Shown: positions 11,248 to 23,912 of the stretch, one piece after another | Position numbering within the stretch: the first letter of the stretch is position 1 | Layout of the letters: every line of letters starts with the position of its first letter | NCBI GenBank assembly: GCA_021464415.1 | Contig: CM038471.1 | Coordinates: forward strand, 37,421,234-37,485,233 | DNA from: Lonicera japonica | Lineage: Eukaryota; Streptophyta; Magnoliopsida; Dipsacales; Caprifoliaceae | Length of the DNA: 64,000 nucleotides | Reading direction: 5' to 3' | Notes under the pieces: model-generated | The model's database searches: none | Told to the model about the DNA's origin: nothing | What the model saw: the letters and a program-made list of their open reading frames with translations, nothing else | Translations under genes and position numbers: made by a program

Positions 11248-11809
11248 TAACATTGTTTAATTATAAGGACCAACTCTTTAAATCGAATTTTACGGTTCAA
11301 AATTACTAGCATACCTAAAGAAAATACAAAAATATGTAGTCAAAAACAAATAATTAACAAAAATTGTTAATGACGTACTAGCTGCAGCGACAAATTTATC
11401 ATAAAGACAATTAACAAATAATTAACAAATGAAAAATCAAATTAAAAGAGATGTAAGAGTAGTACTAATATTCATATACCTACTTTTTTCTCCTCTTCGC
11501 ATTTGAGAAATGTTTTTTCCTCTTTATATTCAAGCTAGGTAATGCCAGCTTGACTGCACAATCTTATTATATATCTTTTTCTCCACAAAATAAATAATTC
11601 AATGAAATGATGCTGCTGGGGCATGGACGAAAGTTCATAACTTTATTCTCCACTTTCTTGTCTCTCTCTTCAATTATCTCAATCTCTTTTCAATCTAGCT
11701 TATTCACAATCAGTCCCCATATTTGTTACATCTTCGGCAACATTGTTGCTTTAGCTCATGCTTAGATGTTCGAAATTCGTTACGAAAAAACTAGATTTGT
11801 TCAAATATA
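11248..11809 (+). promoter_or_regulatory. 5' region of TNL1
   Basis: AT-rich sequence with a C/T-rich stretch at about 11640-11690 shared with the upstream regions of TNL2 (39090-39130) and TNL3 (50570-50610). Its conservation among paralogues suggests it holds the promoter and 5' leader. I see no convincing TATA box, so no core element is placed. Confidence 0.45.
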
Positions 11810-14800
11810 ATGGCCACCATAAAATCACACAAAGGCTCTTCTTCATATTGTTATGATGTATTTTTGAGCTTTAGAGGCAAGGACACCCGTAAAAATTTTA
11901 CGGATCACCTTTATGCAGCTTTAGTCCAACAAGGATTTCGCACATTTAGAGACGACGATGAGTTTGAGAGAGGTGAAAATCTCAAGTCGGAATTAGAAAA
12001 AGCGATCAGTCAATCAAAGATCTCAATCATTGTTATATCCAAAGATTATGCGTCTTCCACATGGTGCCTTGATGAACTTGTGATGATCCTTGAAGAAAGG
12101 AGGAACTATGGGCATGTAGTTTTACCGGTCTTCTACGATGTGGATCCATCCCAAGTTCGGAAGCAAACAGGTAGGACAGCAAAAGCATTTGCTAGATACG
12201 AGGAGCAATTTGAGACAAAAATGGATTCTGAAGAGAAAATAAAATTGATGGAAAAGATAAAAAGGTGGAGATCGGCACTTACAGAAGTTGCTAATTTGAT
12301 TGGGTTGGACTTGCGAAACCATGTTGATGGGTACATAAGTTCCTTATTGTTCTTCTCATATATGCTTGCAATATTTGTTGTTGTCCTACTTTTACTTTTT
12401 CCAAGATCCAAATTCCAAAACAATAGGTAAAATTTTCATTTACTCGCTAGTTGCTACCTTATTTTTCTAAATTAAGATAAAGTATCTCATATTTTAATAA
12501 CTTAATTACTATCAATAACCAAACCTTTTAATTAGTTTATAGAGGTCAATTGTTCATTCAGATGGGTGTTTTTCAAGTTAATTAAGTAATCTAATATGAA
12601 ACTTACAACAGAATATCCCTGTATTCTCGTTATAGTGCTACTTATTGAAGTGCATATATGATATGCATTGTTGACACACTACCTAACATTTTAAGTTTTG
12701 GGGAAAGATTGTTCCTAATGTGGTGTTAGAGGTCTAGTTATCTACAATCACTAGTTCGAGTCCTCGAGTATGCATTATTTTCCCTTTTTGTATTAGTAAG
12801 ATAAAAAAATTACATGTGCATTTTGGTTTTGTCTCTCCACATGTGAATAGGGGTGTCCATCCGATCCGATCTGGTCATTTTAAACCATTCGCATCCAATC
12901 CGATCCGATGTCTGTTTTAGGTTTTAGCATCCAATCCAATCCAACATACTTTACCGATCTAATCCAATTAAATGTTGGATTGGATCGATTTCGATCCAAT
13001 CCGATTAGAAGTTTAAAATAAAATATATTATATTCTTGAAATTTTCAATTCTAATGTAAAACAAGTAAATATAATTCATTACAAAAAAAGTTCAAGTTTT
13101 CAACCGAACAGCTAACCAAATAGCTAAGTTAAAAAGTCTACTACCTAACCAAAAATATATAATTAAACCACCTATAAATCATTATGTACGTGATATGAAA
13201 TATAAAATGATACAAAAATTTAATAATAATTTTTTAATTGAAAATGCTACCTTCTAGACTTGTAGACATCTAGTTATTAGATTACTTTCTCTGATATTAC
13301 TTTTTGGAGCTTGATTTTAATTTAAGAAGCCACTGACTGCTCTGAGACTTCAGTTATTAGATTACTTTCAATTATGCCATCAAGTATGAAGAACAAGAAT
13401 AATTTATTATCAAGAAGTTTGAACATAACCTTCTAAATAAAAATTATATTTTTAATTATATATATATAAAAGAAAAAGCGATTATAATGAAGAAAATAAA
13501 TATATAGAGAGAGAAATGTATCAAATTGTGATAAATTATATTTTAAGTTACAACTCTAATAATGGATTGGATCGGATTGGATCGGTTTCTAAAGCACGTA
13601 AAACCGAAACCGATCCAATTTTTTCGGTTTTCAAATTTTGCATCCGATCCAATCCAATCATCCATAAAATCCAGGAAAAATAGATTGGATTGGATTGGAT
13701 CGGTTTCTCGGTTTGGATTGGATTTTGAACACCCCTACATGTGAAAGCCCCCATATATAGGGTGTGGACTAGTTCCATAGAGCCAAAGCTTTTCAACAAA
13801 CTTGCTCCCCATTCATTACTAACTTAGTTGCATAATAGTTGAAGTGCCTTTTGTTTTACTTCTTAAGTCTGAAGGGTGATCCATTTAGAATTAGGAGGAT
13901 TTGATTTTGTTTGGTTAGTTTAAAAATTTATTTTACCTCTTGAAATATAAGTGGCTGAAGTCTTAATTTTTAAAGTGCTAAAATAACTCTTTTGCCCTTA
14001 CTCTATATGATATTGTATTAAAATAAGAGGATAAGGGCAAATTTGTCAAAAAAAAAATTGTATTCAGCACACAAATGTGATATGTTCAAACACGTAACAC
14101 ATATTCAGATAAGACATTCAGAAGCAAAACAAACAAATTTTCTAGATGCAATTTTTAGATTTCAAAATGAGTGTTAGTCTTCGAATTTAGCACTAAGATT
14201 TAAACAACGAAACAAACAAACCCTTAGTTCCTACTTTGTTTTTCTATATATAATAAGTAGAAACTCAAAGGAGAATTTGTGAACCATGGAGGAAGTCTTT
14301 TATAGTTAAGGTTCCGCATGATTGCGTTCCTTTACAGTTCAATAATTCATGTTTGACTTTTATAGTTTAAAAGAAAATGTTGTATCTCAACCTGATCAAT
14401 ACAAAAAATATAGCTAAAAAAAACCTGATGTATCTAACTATCTACCTTTTTTATCCAGTTAAAAAAATATAACTAATCTCTTATTGTTGTTGTTGTTTTT
14501 ATGTTTTTTATAAAGTCTAGATGTCTTTAATTATCTACCTTTCTTATCCAACTGAATCAAATTTGTAGGCATGAATCAAAGTTTATCCAAAAAATTATAA
14601 ACACGATTGGAGAGAAATTGAGGCACGCAACCTTGGATGTTGCGCCATACGAAATTGGAATAGACTCTCGATCGAAATATATAAATGTATGGCTACAAGA
14701 CGGGTCAAATGATGTTAGCATACTTGCTATTTGTGGGATGGGCGGAATTGGAAAGTCAACCATCGCAAAATTTGTTTATAATCAAAACTATCATAGTTTT

Positions 14801-17800
14801 GATGGTAGTAGCTTTCTCGCAAATATCAGTGAAGTGTCAAAACGACCAAATGGTTTACTTTGTTTACAAAGACAACTTCTATCAGATATATCTAGGATGA
14901 AAAAAGGAAAGATACATAACGTTGATGAAGGACTCACAAAGATACGAAATGTTGTTTGTCATAAGAAGGTGCTTCTAGTTCTTGATGATGTGGAACAAGT
15001 GGATCATATATATGCCATACTCGGAATGCAAGATTGGATTTTTCCAGGGAGTAAAGTCATCATAACTACTAGGCATGAGAGGTTGTTGAAGCCTGATCAG
15101 ATTTATAAGGTGAAGCCGTTGGATCAAGATGAATCAGTTAAGCTCTTTAGTTTGCATGCCTTTGGAGAATATTGTCCTATTGAAAGTTACAAAAAGCACA
15201 TAGAAAGGGCAGTACAAATTTGTGAAGGACTTCCATTAGCTCTTAAAGTTGTAGGTTCTTCTTTGTCTAGGAAAACTGAAGATGGATGGGTTAACGAATT
15301 AGCAAAATTGGAAGCAATACCTCACACTCAAATTCTAAAAAAACTTCAAACTAGCTATGACTCTTTAGAAGATGACTACGACAAAAGATTGTTCCTTCAT
15401 ATTGCTTGCTTTTTTGTTGGAGTTGATAAAGATTACACAATCACAATACTAGAGAAATGTGATCTTCACGCAAAAATTGGAGTTCAAAATCTAATTGATC
15501 GATGTCTTTTAACAATTGAAAATGGTAATTTGTTAAGAATGCACAGATTAATTCAAGACATGGGACGAGAAATTGTTCACCAAGAATCACATGAAGCTGG
15601 AGAGCGTAGTAGACTATGGCATCACGAGGATGCCTTTCGAGTATTGAAAAATGAAACGGTAAAAAACATCTCATCCGTGTATGTGTTTATTACTAAGTTT
15701 GTATTGCAATGACTAATCCTTTTTTTCTTGCTATTTTAATAGGGTACAAATAAAGTTGAAGGCCTTACCCTTGACATGCGTATGTTGAAGGAATCTTGCA
15801 ATAATGCAAAAAAGCGCCGCTATGATGACTCTTGTGACAAATCGATATTTTCGAAGCATGTTACCTCATTAAAGCGACGTTGTCTTAGCATTATCTCTGG
15901 ACATTCAGTAAGCACAACTTTAAGAAGTCCAAATGATATATACTTGACAACCGATGCATTTAAAAGTATGACAAAGCTAAGACTACTTAAGCTCAATTAT
16001 CTAAAACTTATAGGAAGCTACGATAATTTCCCTAAAAGTTTAGCATGGTTGTCTTGGCATGGATTTCCTTTAAAATCTATCCCGGTTGAATTTCCAATGG
16101 AGAACTTGGTTGCTCTTGACTTGCGTTATAGTATGCTAAAACAAGTATGGAACGAAACCCCGGTATGATATTCATTTATTTTTCTTCTTTCCTCAGTTTT
16201 TGGTGAGGGCATGTGCATGTTTATATATAATTAATAATACTCCCATTTTTCTCTACAGTTTCTTGAATCATTGAAGATCTTGGATTTGAGTTATTCTGAA
16301 TGGCTTACAAGAACCCCTAACTTCTTAGGACTCCCCAACCTTGAGAGATTGATCCTTAAAGGTTGTGTAAGTTTGGTTGAGATTTGTGAATCTATCGGTG
16401 ACTTAGACATGCTTGATTTACTTGATTTAGAAGATTGCAAAACTCTAACGAGGCTTCCAAGAAACATTGGCAAGTTAGGATCTCTGAAGACTCTAGTAAT
16501 CTCAGGTTGCAATATCGGTGAGTTGCCAAGTGAAATGAGAAACATGAAGTCATTAGAAGTGCTTAATGCTGATGGGATTGCCATAAACCCATTACAAAAT
16601 GGTAATGGAGGAGTCAAATGGTGGCAACAGATTGTCTGGTCAATGGTGTCAACACCGAGGAGAGGACCAAACACTTCATGGGTTTCTTTACCATTCTCTT
16701 TGAAAGAATTAAGTCTGCGTGGGTGCAATTTATTTGATTATTCATTCCCTGAGAATTTCGGTAACCTACGGTCATTAAGCATCTTGGACTTACAAGAAAA
16801 TCCAATTCAGGGACTACCAAATTGCTTCAAGGATCTTAGTAGTTTGTCGTACCTTGATATATCTAGATGTTACAGGCTTCAAACACTTGATTTTAATTAT
16901 CTCCCAAAAAAAGTTTTTGATGTGGACGCGATACACTGTAGGTCACTGGAAAATATTACGTCTTTAAGCATTGCTTGTCTCTACATAGCTGATTGCTATA
17001 AATTGGTTGATATAGAAGAGGATTGGGCCAAGGTATTTCTCTTTCTCTATGTGTGCGCACATATATATATATATATAGTGATGGCCAATAAATATATGAA
17101 TTATATTAACAATAATTATGTATAAATAAAAAATTAAAATTATAAATGAAAATTAAATTATTTTTCTAAAAGATATCGACTTGTAGTGGTAAACAATTAT
17201 ATACGAATATCATGTTTAGAAACATAGTTTTGATATTTTATGTAGTATACATAGTAAAAGAACTTTTAAACTATTAATAAAAGTTTGTATTTTAATAAAT
17301 AACATAATTCAGTAGACAAATTATATGTACATCAGATAAAATCAAAATAGCTTGTAGAATAATTGAAAAATATTTACTAAACATCAAAAGCACAAACATG
17401 TACCCTATTTATAGTACACCAATTCTAATCTTACTCAAATTACGTTAATTACTAGTAAATTAGAAACAATTATACTTCTAAACTTAAAATATAATCCATA
17501 TAGAAGAATGTAACTACAAACTTAGTAAGAATACAACTCTAATGAATATTTGTTATAGAATGTAACTATAAATATTTAATTTATAATTAATTCCAAACCA
17601 AAAGAATAAATATAGTAGGATTTTAGAGTAGAATAAATATTTATAAACTAAAGACAAAATAAAGTAGGATTTTGACTAAAATAATAATAATAAAATTACG
17701 ATTTTAGTTCATAACCAAAATCAAATAGAGTAGAATTTTGAGTAGCATAGGTATTGCTACCCAAAAGATCAAATCAGACTTTTACATTCACACTTTTATA

Positions 17801-18496
17801 ATATATATATAGACACAGATATATATATATATATATATTAGCTTTGGGCATACTGTTTTAATTAACATTAGTATGATTCATGTGGCCCAGGGAGTTGGAA
17901 CTTTTGAGTTTGGGATATTTAGCACATATTCTCCGGTTGGGAAATTTCCGATGTTTTCCCTAGAAAAAATTAAGGGTTCATCAATATATTTTACTGTTCC
18001 TTTACATTCTCCTCAAAGGATCCAGTGCTTGAATGTGTACTGTACATATGGATATCCTGAAAATGATGATGTTGCTGTAGTGTCTCCTCGTGCAAGAATT
18101 GGAGAAGTCAATATACGCAAAATTTCTATGGCTGTTAAAATCGAGAATAAGACGAAGGATCAAACATGGATATACATCCCACAACTTTTTCACGTTCCAT
18201 CTATTGAAGATATGGAATGGCTGAGCAAATGGAGGTTTGGGAATCAGATGGAGGCTGGAGATGAAATTATTGTTACGTTTGATTGCAAGGATAAATATGA
18301 GATAAAGGAGTGTGGTTTCAATATTGTGTACCGTGACCAAGAAGACAAGAACGGAACCACAACTATAGAAAAGTCACATCATGATTTTCTAGCATTCCAA
18401 TTGAGCTCAGGAGCATACTTCCTATGCACAATTAAGAAATATCTTCATAAAGATTATTTGCCCGTGAAAGCTTACAACGATCATAGCTTATTCTAG
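11810..18496 (+). CDS. TNL1: TIR-NB-ARC-LRR immune receptor, intact
   Basis: Five exons with GT-AG introns whose phases agree: 11810-12330, 14569-15658, 15743-16162, 16259-17032 and 17891-18496, giving 1,136 residues without a stop. The TIR domain (about 13-173) has YDVFLSFRGKDTR and WCLDEL, whose Glu-89 is the expected NADase residue. NB-ARC carries the P-loop GMGGIGKST (230-238), kinase-2 LLVLDD (Asp 313-314), GSKVIITTR, GLPLA (394-398) and LFLHIACFF. The MHD motif reads MHR (498-500). LRRs fill exons 3-4 and exon 5 encodes a C-terminal jelly-roll domain (KGSSIYFTVP ... ECGFNIVYRD). Such proteins sense pathogen effectors in the cytoplasm or nucleus and trigger cell death. Exon joins are inferred from TNL3 and splice signals. 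The intron 4 acceptor is least certain; an AG 19 bp upstream would break frame. Confidence 0.88.
12331..12430 (+). other. Open-frame extension of TNL1 TIR exon into intron 1
   Basis: If intron 1 is retained, translation continues 33 codons past the donor to TAG at 12428-12430 and adds a hydrophobic stretch (MLAIFVVVLLLLF) that could span a membrane. TNL2 and TNL3 also read through into hydrophobic tails. T-rich intron starts encode Phe and Leu by default, so this may be incidental. Confidence 0.35.
12848..13737. mobile_element. hAT-type MITE in TNL1 intron 1
   Basis: Flanked by a perfect 8-bp target duplication CATGTGAA (12840-12847 and 13738-13745), as in hAT elements. Terminal inverted repeats start TAGGGGTGT. 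Inward, both arms are rich in complementary GGATTGGATCGG / CCGATCCAATCC words, so the transcript could fold back over long stretches. No transposase. TNL2 intron 1 lacks it, together with neighbouring bases. Confidence 0.88.
13850..14225. mobile_element. Probable MITE shared by TNL1 and TNL2 introns
   Basis: The segment from TACTTCTTAAGTCTGAAGG to ACAAACAAACCCTTA has roughly complementary ends, and most of it recurs at about 40262-40575 in TNL2 intron 1. It was therefore in the intron before the two genes separated. Borders are approximate and no clear target duplication was found. Confidence 0.4.
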
Positions 18497-21117
18497 TGGT
18501 TTGCATCTGATACCCTCCTATTTGATTTTGCACTTGCAGAAAAACAAGCATCAACTCTTAATTTTGATGATGCTATATATTGAATGTAACACACTAAAAT
18601 CTACATTTTACATATTCTTCCCTAAAATAGGTTGAAAAAACCTCAGATTTTATTATCCTAAAATTTTTGCAGTTGAGGTTAGAATGGGAGAGCCTAAGAA
18701 AGCGATGACAATTGAAGGTGGTGCAAAGAGTAATGGAGACATGAGCTAAAAGGGAATCCAAAAGTCTGTTGTAGATCAAGGTGATTTAAGTATACTCTTT
18801 ACCTTTCTTCTTGCTTGCTAAATTTTTTAAAATATGAGGAAGTGTTGAATTATGGGTTCAATTCCTAATTTTTGGCTTGCTTATTTCTTAGTCCTAGTAC
18901 CTTAAGGCTTGTTTGGTCTATGGAACACCCATATAAAGGAGTTGAAGGGGTTGAGACTACAAATACCACTTTGGGAAATTGTATTCTTGGAAAGCAATAT
19001 ATAAGATCTAGTTAATTAGTTTGGGTTGAATGCTTCAAACCGTAATATGCTATCAGTGGGTGGATTATTCACCTAAGTGTCATGCCCGCAAGTCACATGG
19101 CTCCATGTCAACCAATACAATTAGTCCATTTGTTTGGCTTTTTGGGTTCTTTCCCGTAGAGTTAGGTCCGAACATTTTGTGCCTCGTAATGGTGATTTTT
19201 CTTGGATTGTTTTATTCTTGTCGTTTTTATACTACGGTCTTTATTCTTTGTAATCGTGATTTTTTCTTGGACTGTTGTCATTTTTATACTACGGTCAGAA
19301 GGCATCGTAAGAAACTAGTATCAAATGGTAATAATCTGGTATCAGGGCATAATAGAAAGGAAGGACATGGAGGAAGAGACAACACTCAAAATTTTTGCTT
19401 ATTTATCCTATTTAACCATTTGGAATTTAAACTAAGACATCTTGTTTTAATGTATAGGACGAAGGAATGACATAAAAGGTTGCAAAGACAGAGAGCATTG
19501 AGCAATCTACAGTTTTAAGAAGGTGCTTCTGTCCTGTGATAAGAATTGTTCTTTTTAAGTTTTGACAACGAATGAGAAGTTGTAAATGTTAATGTAAATA
19601 CTCAAACATTTATTTTTGAATTGGCAACTGTATGCCAAGTGTATGAAACAGGTGTTCCTTCTCTCATCCTAATCATCTGTTTTTTTCTTCTCTAGGTTAA
19701 CAAAGGTGTTGGTGTATTGTTTAAATTATATTTCAAGATAGAACAAGTTTCATGAATCACTCCTAATTTTATTCCTTGCAACCTAGCGTCATCCTACCCT
19801 TCCTCAAACTAAGAGTGCACTTTGATTTCTAGAACATTCTAGATTAAGAGTCTCCTTTCTAAAATCTATGTACCAAATCTCCTGATAACTAGCAAGTTCA
19901 TTCATTCATTGATAACACTAAAATCAGAGTATTCGCAAAATAGTAACTCTTAATTTGGCAGACAGAATAAATCTTCAGCAGAGCAATGAATGGAGCAGGC
20001 AAGGTGTGTAATAATTTATAGAGCTGTATTAAGTGGTGCTTTGTAGATTTACCTCAATGGAACTAACAGCTTGCTCATATAGAAAATTGAGAACTTGTCG
20101 CAGTCAATATTGGAGTAACTGCAGGAGTCAGCCGAAGTCCATATCAAAAAATTAACAAAATCATATCATTATTACATCAAAATACCATAATATATGTACA
20201 TCTCTGTAACAAAAATATCCAACAAAGTTGTACCATGTTTTCTCAGCTCCTAAAAGTAACTTGATATAGAGCTTTCCAGCCAAAATTGGAGCGGCTGGTG
20301 TTGATTTTGATTGTGTTAAACTGTTCATTATAATTTTTATCGGTTAAACTGATCATGACAACTGTTCACTTGCACTATCATGGGTATTCATCAGTTTGAC
20401 TAGAATTGCCGGTGTGTGTTGATTTCGTTCTGCTGTTTGACTTCATTCTTGCCAAACTGATAAATATCCAATGATATAAAGATGATAGTGCGAGTGTTCT
20501 TCCACCCAATAATGAAAAAATCAATTGCGCTACGAGGGATTTAAATGATTCTTCCTATCTAAAGTAACCAAAACTGACACAAAAACCTCTCCAACTCTCT
20601 CTCTGCCATTGTGTACTTCTCCCTCTAATTTAGCAAATCCAGCCTTTTTACTCTGTCTGTTGTTTCTGAAAAAATTAAAAAGATGACAGCTTTTTTCAAG
20701 TTATGTTATCCATGGGTAGGATAAAGATTTATGTTGACCTAAGTTAGTAGTTTGCTGATCGGTTTCTAAAATGCAAAAGGCACTCAACCTAGACTTTTGC
20801 AACCTATATGTAACCTCGCTAATACTCGAGGCATTTTCTTGAATTTTCACTCTTTATGTTCCAAATAATTTGCGTGAACCAACACAGTGAGCCAGGATTT
20901 GGTGATAGGGGTGGGGGCAAAATAATTTCACTCTAAATTTATTTTTTACAAGGACACTAGTAAAATTAAGCATATTTCAGAAATTAACTGAGGCCCATTT
21001 CGCCCTGCCCCTGAAATGAGCCTTTGTGAAGAACTTAGCAATAAAGCAAGAATTTCTACAGATGCAAAACAAAAGAAAGTTTTAAGTTCAAGGGAACAAA
21101 CACCAGCAAAAGTTTTG
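18497..21117 (+). other. TNL1 3' flank, copy A
   Basis: Non-coding. Segments recur downstream in decayed form: 18690-18800 at 22590-22690 and 26870-26890; 18880-19100 at 26970-27180; 19455-19620 at 24150-24280. An LTR-like stretch (GGTCTATGGAACACCCAT, TATATAAGATCT) lies at about 18908-19020. A relic of a G-rich repeat family (GCCAGGATTTGGTGA) begins near 20890. The frame at 19030-19470 crosses these repeats and is not a gene. Confidence 0.55.
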
Positions 21118-21120
21118 TGA

Positions 21121-21320
21121 ACTCGCCTGATGTTAGGCGAGTGCTTAGCAACACACTCTCCTCATTTGAGCCATGTGAGTGTACTCGCCTTTCATTAGGC
21201 GGACCTTATTTGAAAAACACTTTAGCTCTCCATTGCCTGATTTTAGTCAAGTTCTTACCAAAAAACTCTCCCTAAGTGGACTGAGTATATGTGACTGCAC
21301 TCAACTCTCATTAGGCGAGT
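21121..21320. repeat. Degenerate hairpin series ACTCGCCT-N6-AGGCGAGT
   Basis: A perfect 8-bp stem with a 6-base loop lies at 21121-21142. Related units with partly decayed stems lie at 21183-21204, about 21232-21253 and 21299-21320. The loops are related (GATGTT, TTCATT, CTCATT). Spacing is 50-67 bp. No retrotransposon coding sequence adjoins it. Confidence 0.7.
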
Positions 21321-21330
21321 CATAAGAGGG

Positions 21331-22864
21331 TGTTAGTGATAATAAATTTACTTTCAGGGAATGTTTGCGACAAGGGGGTGTTTGTGACAAATATGAGGGT
21401 ATAAATAACACCACCCGTTTTAAATCATTTCCAGAATGTTACATTCCATTCCAAAATGATTCTGATGTTTGATTCGAGTTTTGGCCAAGAAATGCATTAT
21501 TTCAGGAATGGAGTTTTTTTTCAAAATTATCCCTCATAAATAGATAAGATCATAGATTACTCTAGGTATTCTCTTTGAATTTTCTCCTAATATTTCCTCT
21601 AAATACCAAAATATCCCTTTTACTTACGAGGCAACTTCTTCTTCTTTTATTTTTCATTTATATTTTTTTAAAATAAAAAAATTTGTTATTAAACTTTTTA
21701 TTTTATTTTATTATTATTATTATTTACTTTTTATTATCAAATACATACAGCATTTTTTCGCAGTCCTTAATAATGAAAACTTGAATTTTTAACTTTGTAA
21801 AATTGTTAGAACTTGTCTTCTAATTTTATAAAATGAAGAACATTTTGGTATTTCACAAGTATTTCATTCATATTCTCATTTGAACTAAATATAAAGAGGT
21901 AATTAAACGTTCCAAGAAAGAAGAATTAATGTCCGAACTAAACATTAGCAAAACATCAAGATGATAATAGAAAAACTTTCTAGAAATCTAGAATACTCAT
22001 TCCATTCCCAACCATTTTCATTCCAAAACTCAAACCAAATGAACCATAAAAGGCATCTTCTTAACCCTCAAATCTTTATCTGTAAAATTCAAAAACCATT
22101 CTCCATTGTCATCCAGATCTGTTTATCAAAATGTTGGCTCTCCTTGTGTTTGGTTTTATATGCTTATTCATTTTACGGATTTAAGTAAAAACACACAAAC
22201 TTTGTTATAACTATCAGTCATTACAAGAAGCAGTGAAGCATGTTGATAAACAATACCATAGTGAAAAAGGGAATGAGAAAAAATGGGGAAGTTGAAAGAA
22301 ATTATCCATCAGCTTGGTGTATTCAAGCCTGTCATCCCAGTCAATTCTCGAAACCATAGATTGCCATAACAGTCAATTCAAGATTTAGTTGAAGGCGGGA
22401 ATTCTAAATTGATAAATTTAAAGAGCCTACTATATTCGTTTCATGTCAAAAGGTTGAATACTTAAATTATATTCATTTCCTACTATACTCATTTCCTAGA
22501 ATAGAATGAAAAGCCTCTCGCCTAAAGATTATGTTATCCTAAATGTTTTGCAATTGAGCCTCATTCAGAGATAACAACTAACTGAAAACTGAATGTGGTG
22601 CAAAGAGTAATGGAGACACGAGCAAAAAGGGAATCCAAAAGTCTCTTGTAGATAAAGGTGACTTCACTATAATCTTTCCCCTTTTTTTAACTTGCTAAAT
22701 TTATCGACTAATAAATTGACAAATTATGTGTTCAATATCTAGTAGGTTTAGGCCTAGCTTGTTTCTTAGACCATGATGTTAACAAATGGAGCATAAGAAT
22801 CCAATTGTTTTGCTTGTGGAGTTGTAAGGCAATCAAAACAACTACCCAACATGCTCTAGCAGAT
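21331..22864 (+). other. AT-rich intergenic spacer
   Basis: No gene. Words rich in CATTCC/GGAATG at 21430-21520 and 21990-22040 could be ends of a decayed MITE, but no clear termini were found. From about 22490 the sequence matches the TNL1 3' flank (copy B), for example GGTGCAAAGAGTAATGGAGAC. Confidence 0.5.
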
Positions 22865-23912
22865 TGTTGATAGTAGGCCTTGTGCTTGCATAAATCAAGG
22901 CAATGGTTTAGGCTTATGTTTGTATTATTTCCTTATTTTTACAGTTGACATATTCTTGTAATATGTATAAATATGTTCCACCTTGATAGAAGAAGATACA
23001 CTGAAATATATAAACCTTTCAACTATATCCTTAAATCCTTACATGGTATCAGAGGAGTCTTGTGACCTAACTCCTTCATTTTTCATCTTCTGCTCACTTT
23101 AATCGTAGAAGCCCTAGCTCTGATCATACGAGCCCTCACTCTAACGATAGAAGCCCTTCATCTAATCGTAGAAACCGTTTCCCATACCTCGGTACCTTTT
23201 TGCTCATTATTCTACCATGGCTGCTCCAGTGTCTTCTACTAACTCTACTGCCCCAATATTGTATGTCCCAAACATCACCAACCTTGTTACTCTGAAAATG
23301 AATGAAAACAATTACCTCATTTGTTGTAAACAAATGAAGCCTTTATTTAGTTAGACAATTTTTTTGGTGTTTTACCGTTGGCTCTTACCCGCATCAATCA
23401 AATTTTTTGTCATCCACATAAACGATCAACTGCGACAGAAAAATCCGAATATCTTCTTTGGCATCGAATTGATCAGGCATTGTCAGTAGTACTATGGTTA
23501 CTCTTACTGAATCTATACTCGCTATCGTTGTGGGTTGTGACGCTGCTCGTGAGACTTGGAATTGCCTTCAATGCCATTATGCGCAAAAATGTGCTACAAA
23601 TGCCCAAAACTTAAGCTTTCAATTGTTTGGCATCTCTAAAGGGTCTCAGTCTATCTCTGAATATTTCCAATATGCTAAGGCCTTGTCTGACTCTTTGGCC
23701 TCCATCAATGAACCGGTCTCTAATACTGATTTGGTATCTTGTCTTCTACGTTGCCTTGGTACTGACTACTCAATGCTTGTGACAACTATTCTGAATTTTC
23801 CACTACTTCCACACTTTGAAGATTTGCGTGCTCAGCTCCTCACCTTTGAAAATCATATTTCTACAGAGTCTCCACGTCACAGTCCAAGCTCTGATACTTT
23901 TGCCGGTAGAGT
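22865..23912 (+). mobile_element. Copia retrotransposon remnant (LTR, PBS, gag)
   Basis: A short LTR of about 179 bp runs from TGTTGATAG (22865) to CTTACA (23043), followed directly by TGGTATCAGAG (23044-23054), the primer site matching initiator-Met tRNA that is usual in Copia elements. A gag remnant follows. Similarity ends near 23912, where TNL 3'-flank sequence (AGAGTTAGGTCCGA, also at 19158) resumes. Pol and the second LTR are missing. The left LTR border is inferred. Confidence 0.75.
23217..23900 (+). pseudogene. Copia gag remnant
   Basis: It begins with ATG at 23217 (MAAPVSSTNST, then LKMNENNYLI), the typical N-terminus of plant Copia gag, and is broken by TAG about 45 codons on and by at least one frameshift. 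The segment at 23494-23900 keeps the central gag region (ETWNCLQCHYAQ, GSQSISEYFQYAKALSDSLAS, LLTFENHI). The zinc knuckle and all of pol are absent. In an active element it would form the virus-like particle. Confidence 0.8.

Noticed and set aside
19030..19470. 146-codon open frame with hydrophobic segments
   Set aside because: It spans repeated TNL 3'-flank and LTR-like sequence; the related copies at 24000 and 27150 do not keep the frame.
21420..22050. MITE with CATTCC/GGAATG ends
   Set aside because: The words at both ends are in direct, not inverted, orientation and no target duplication was found.
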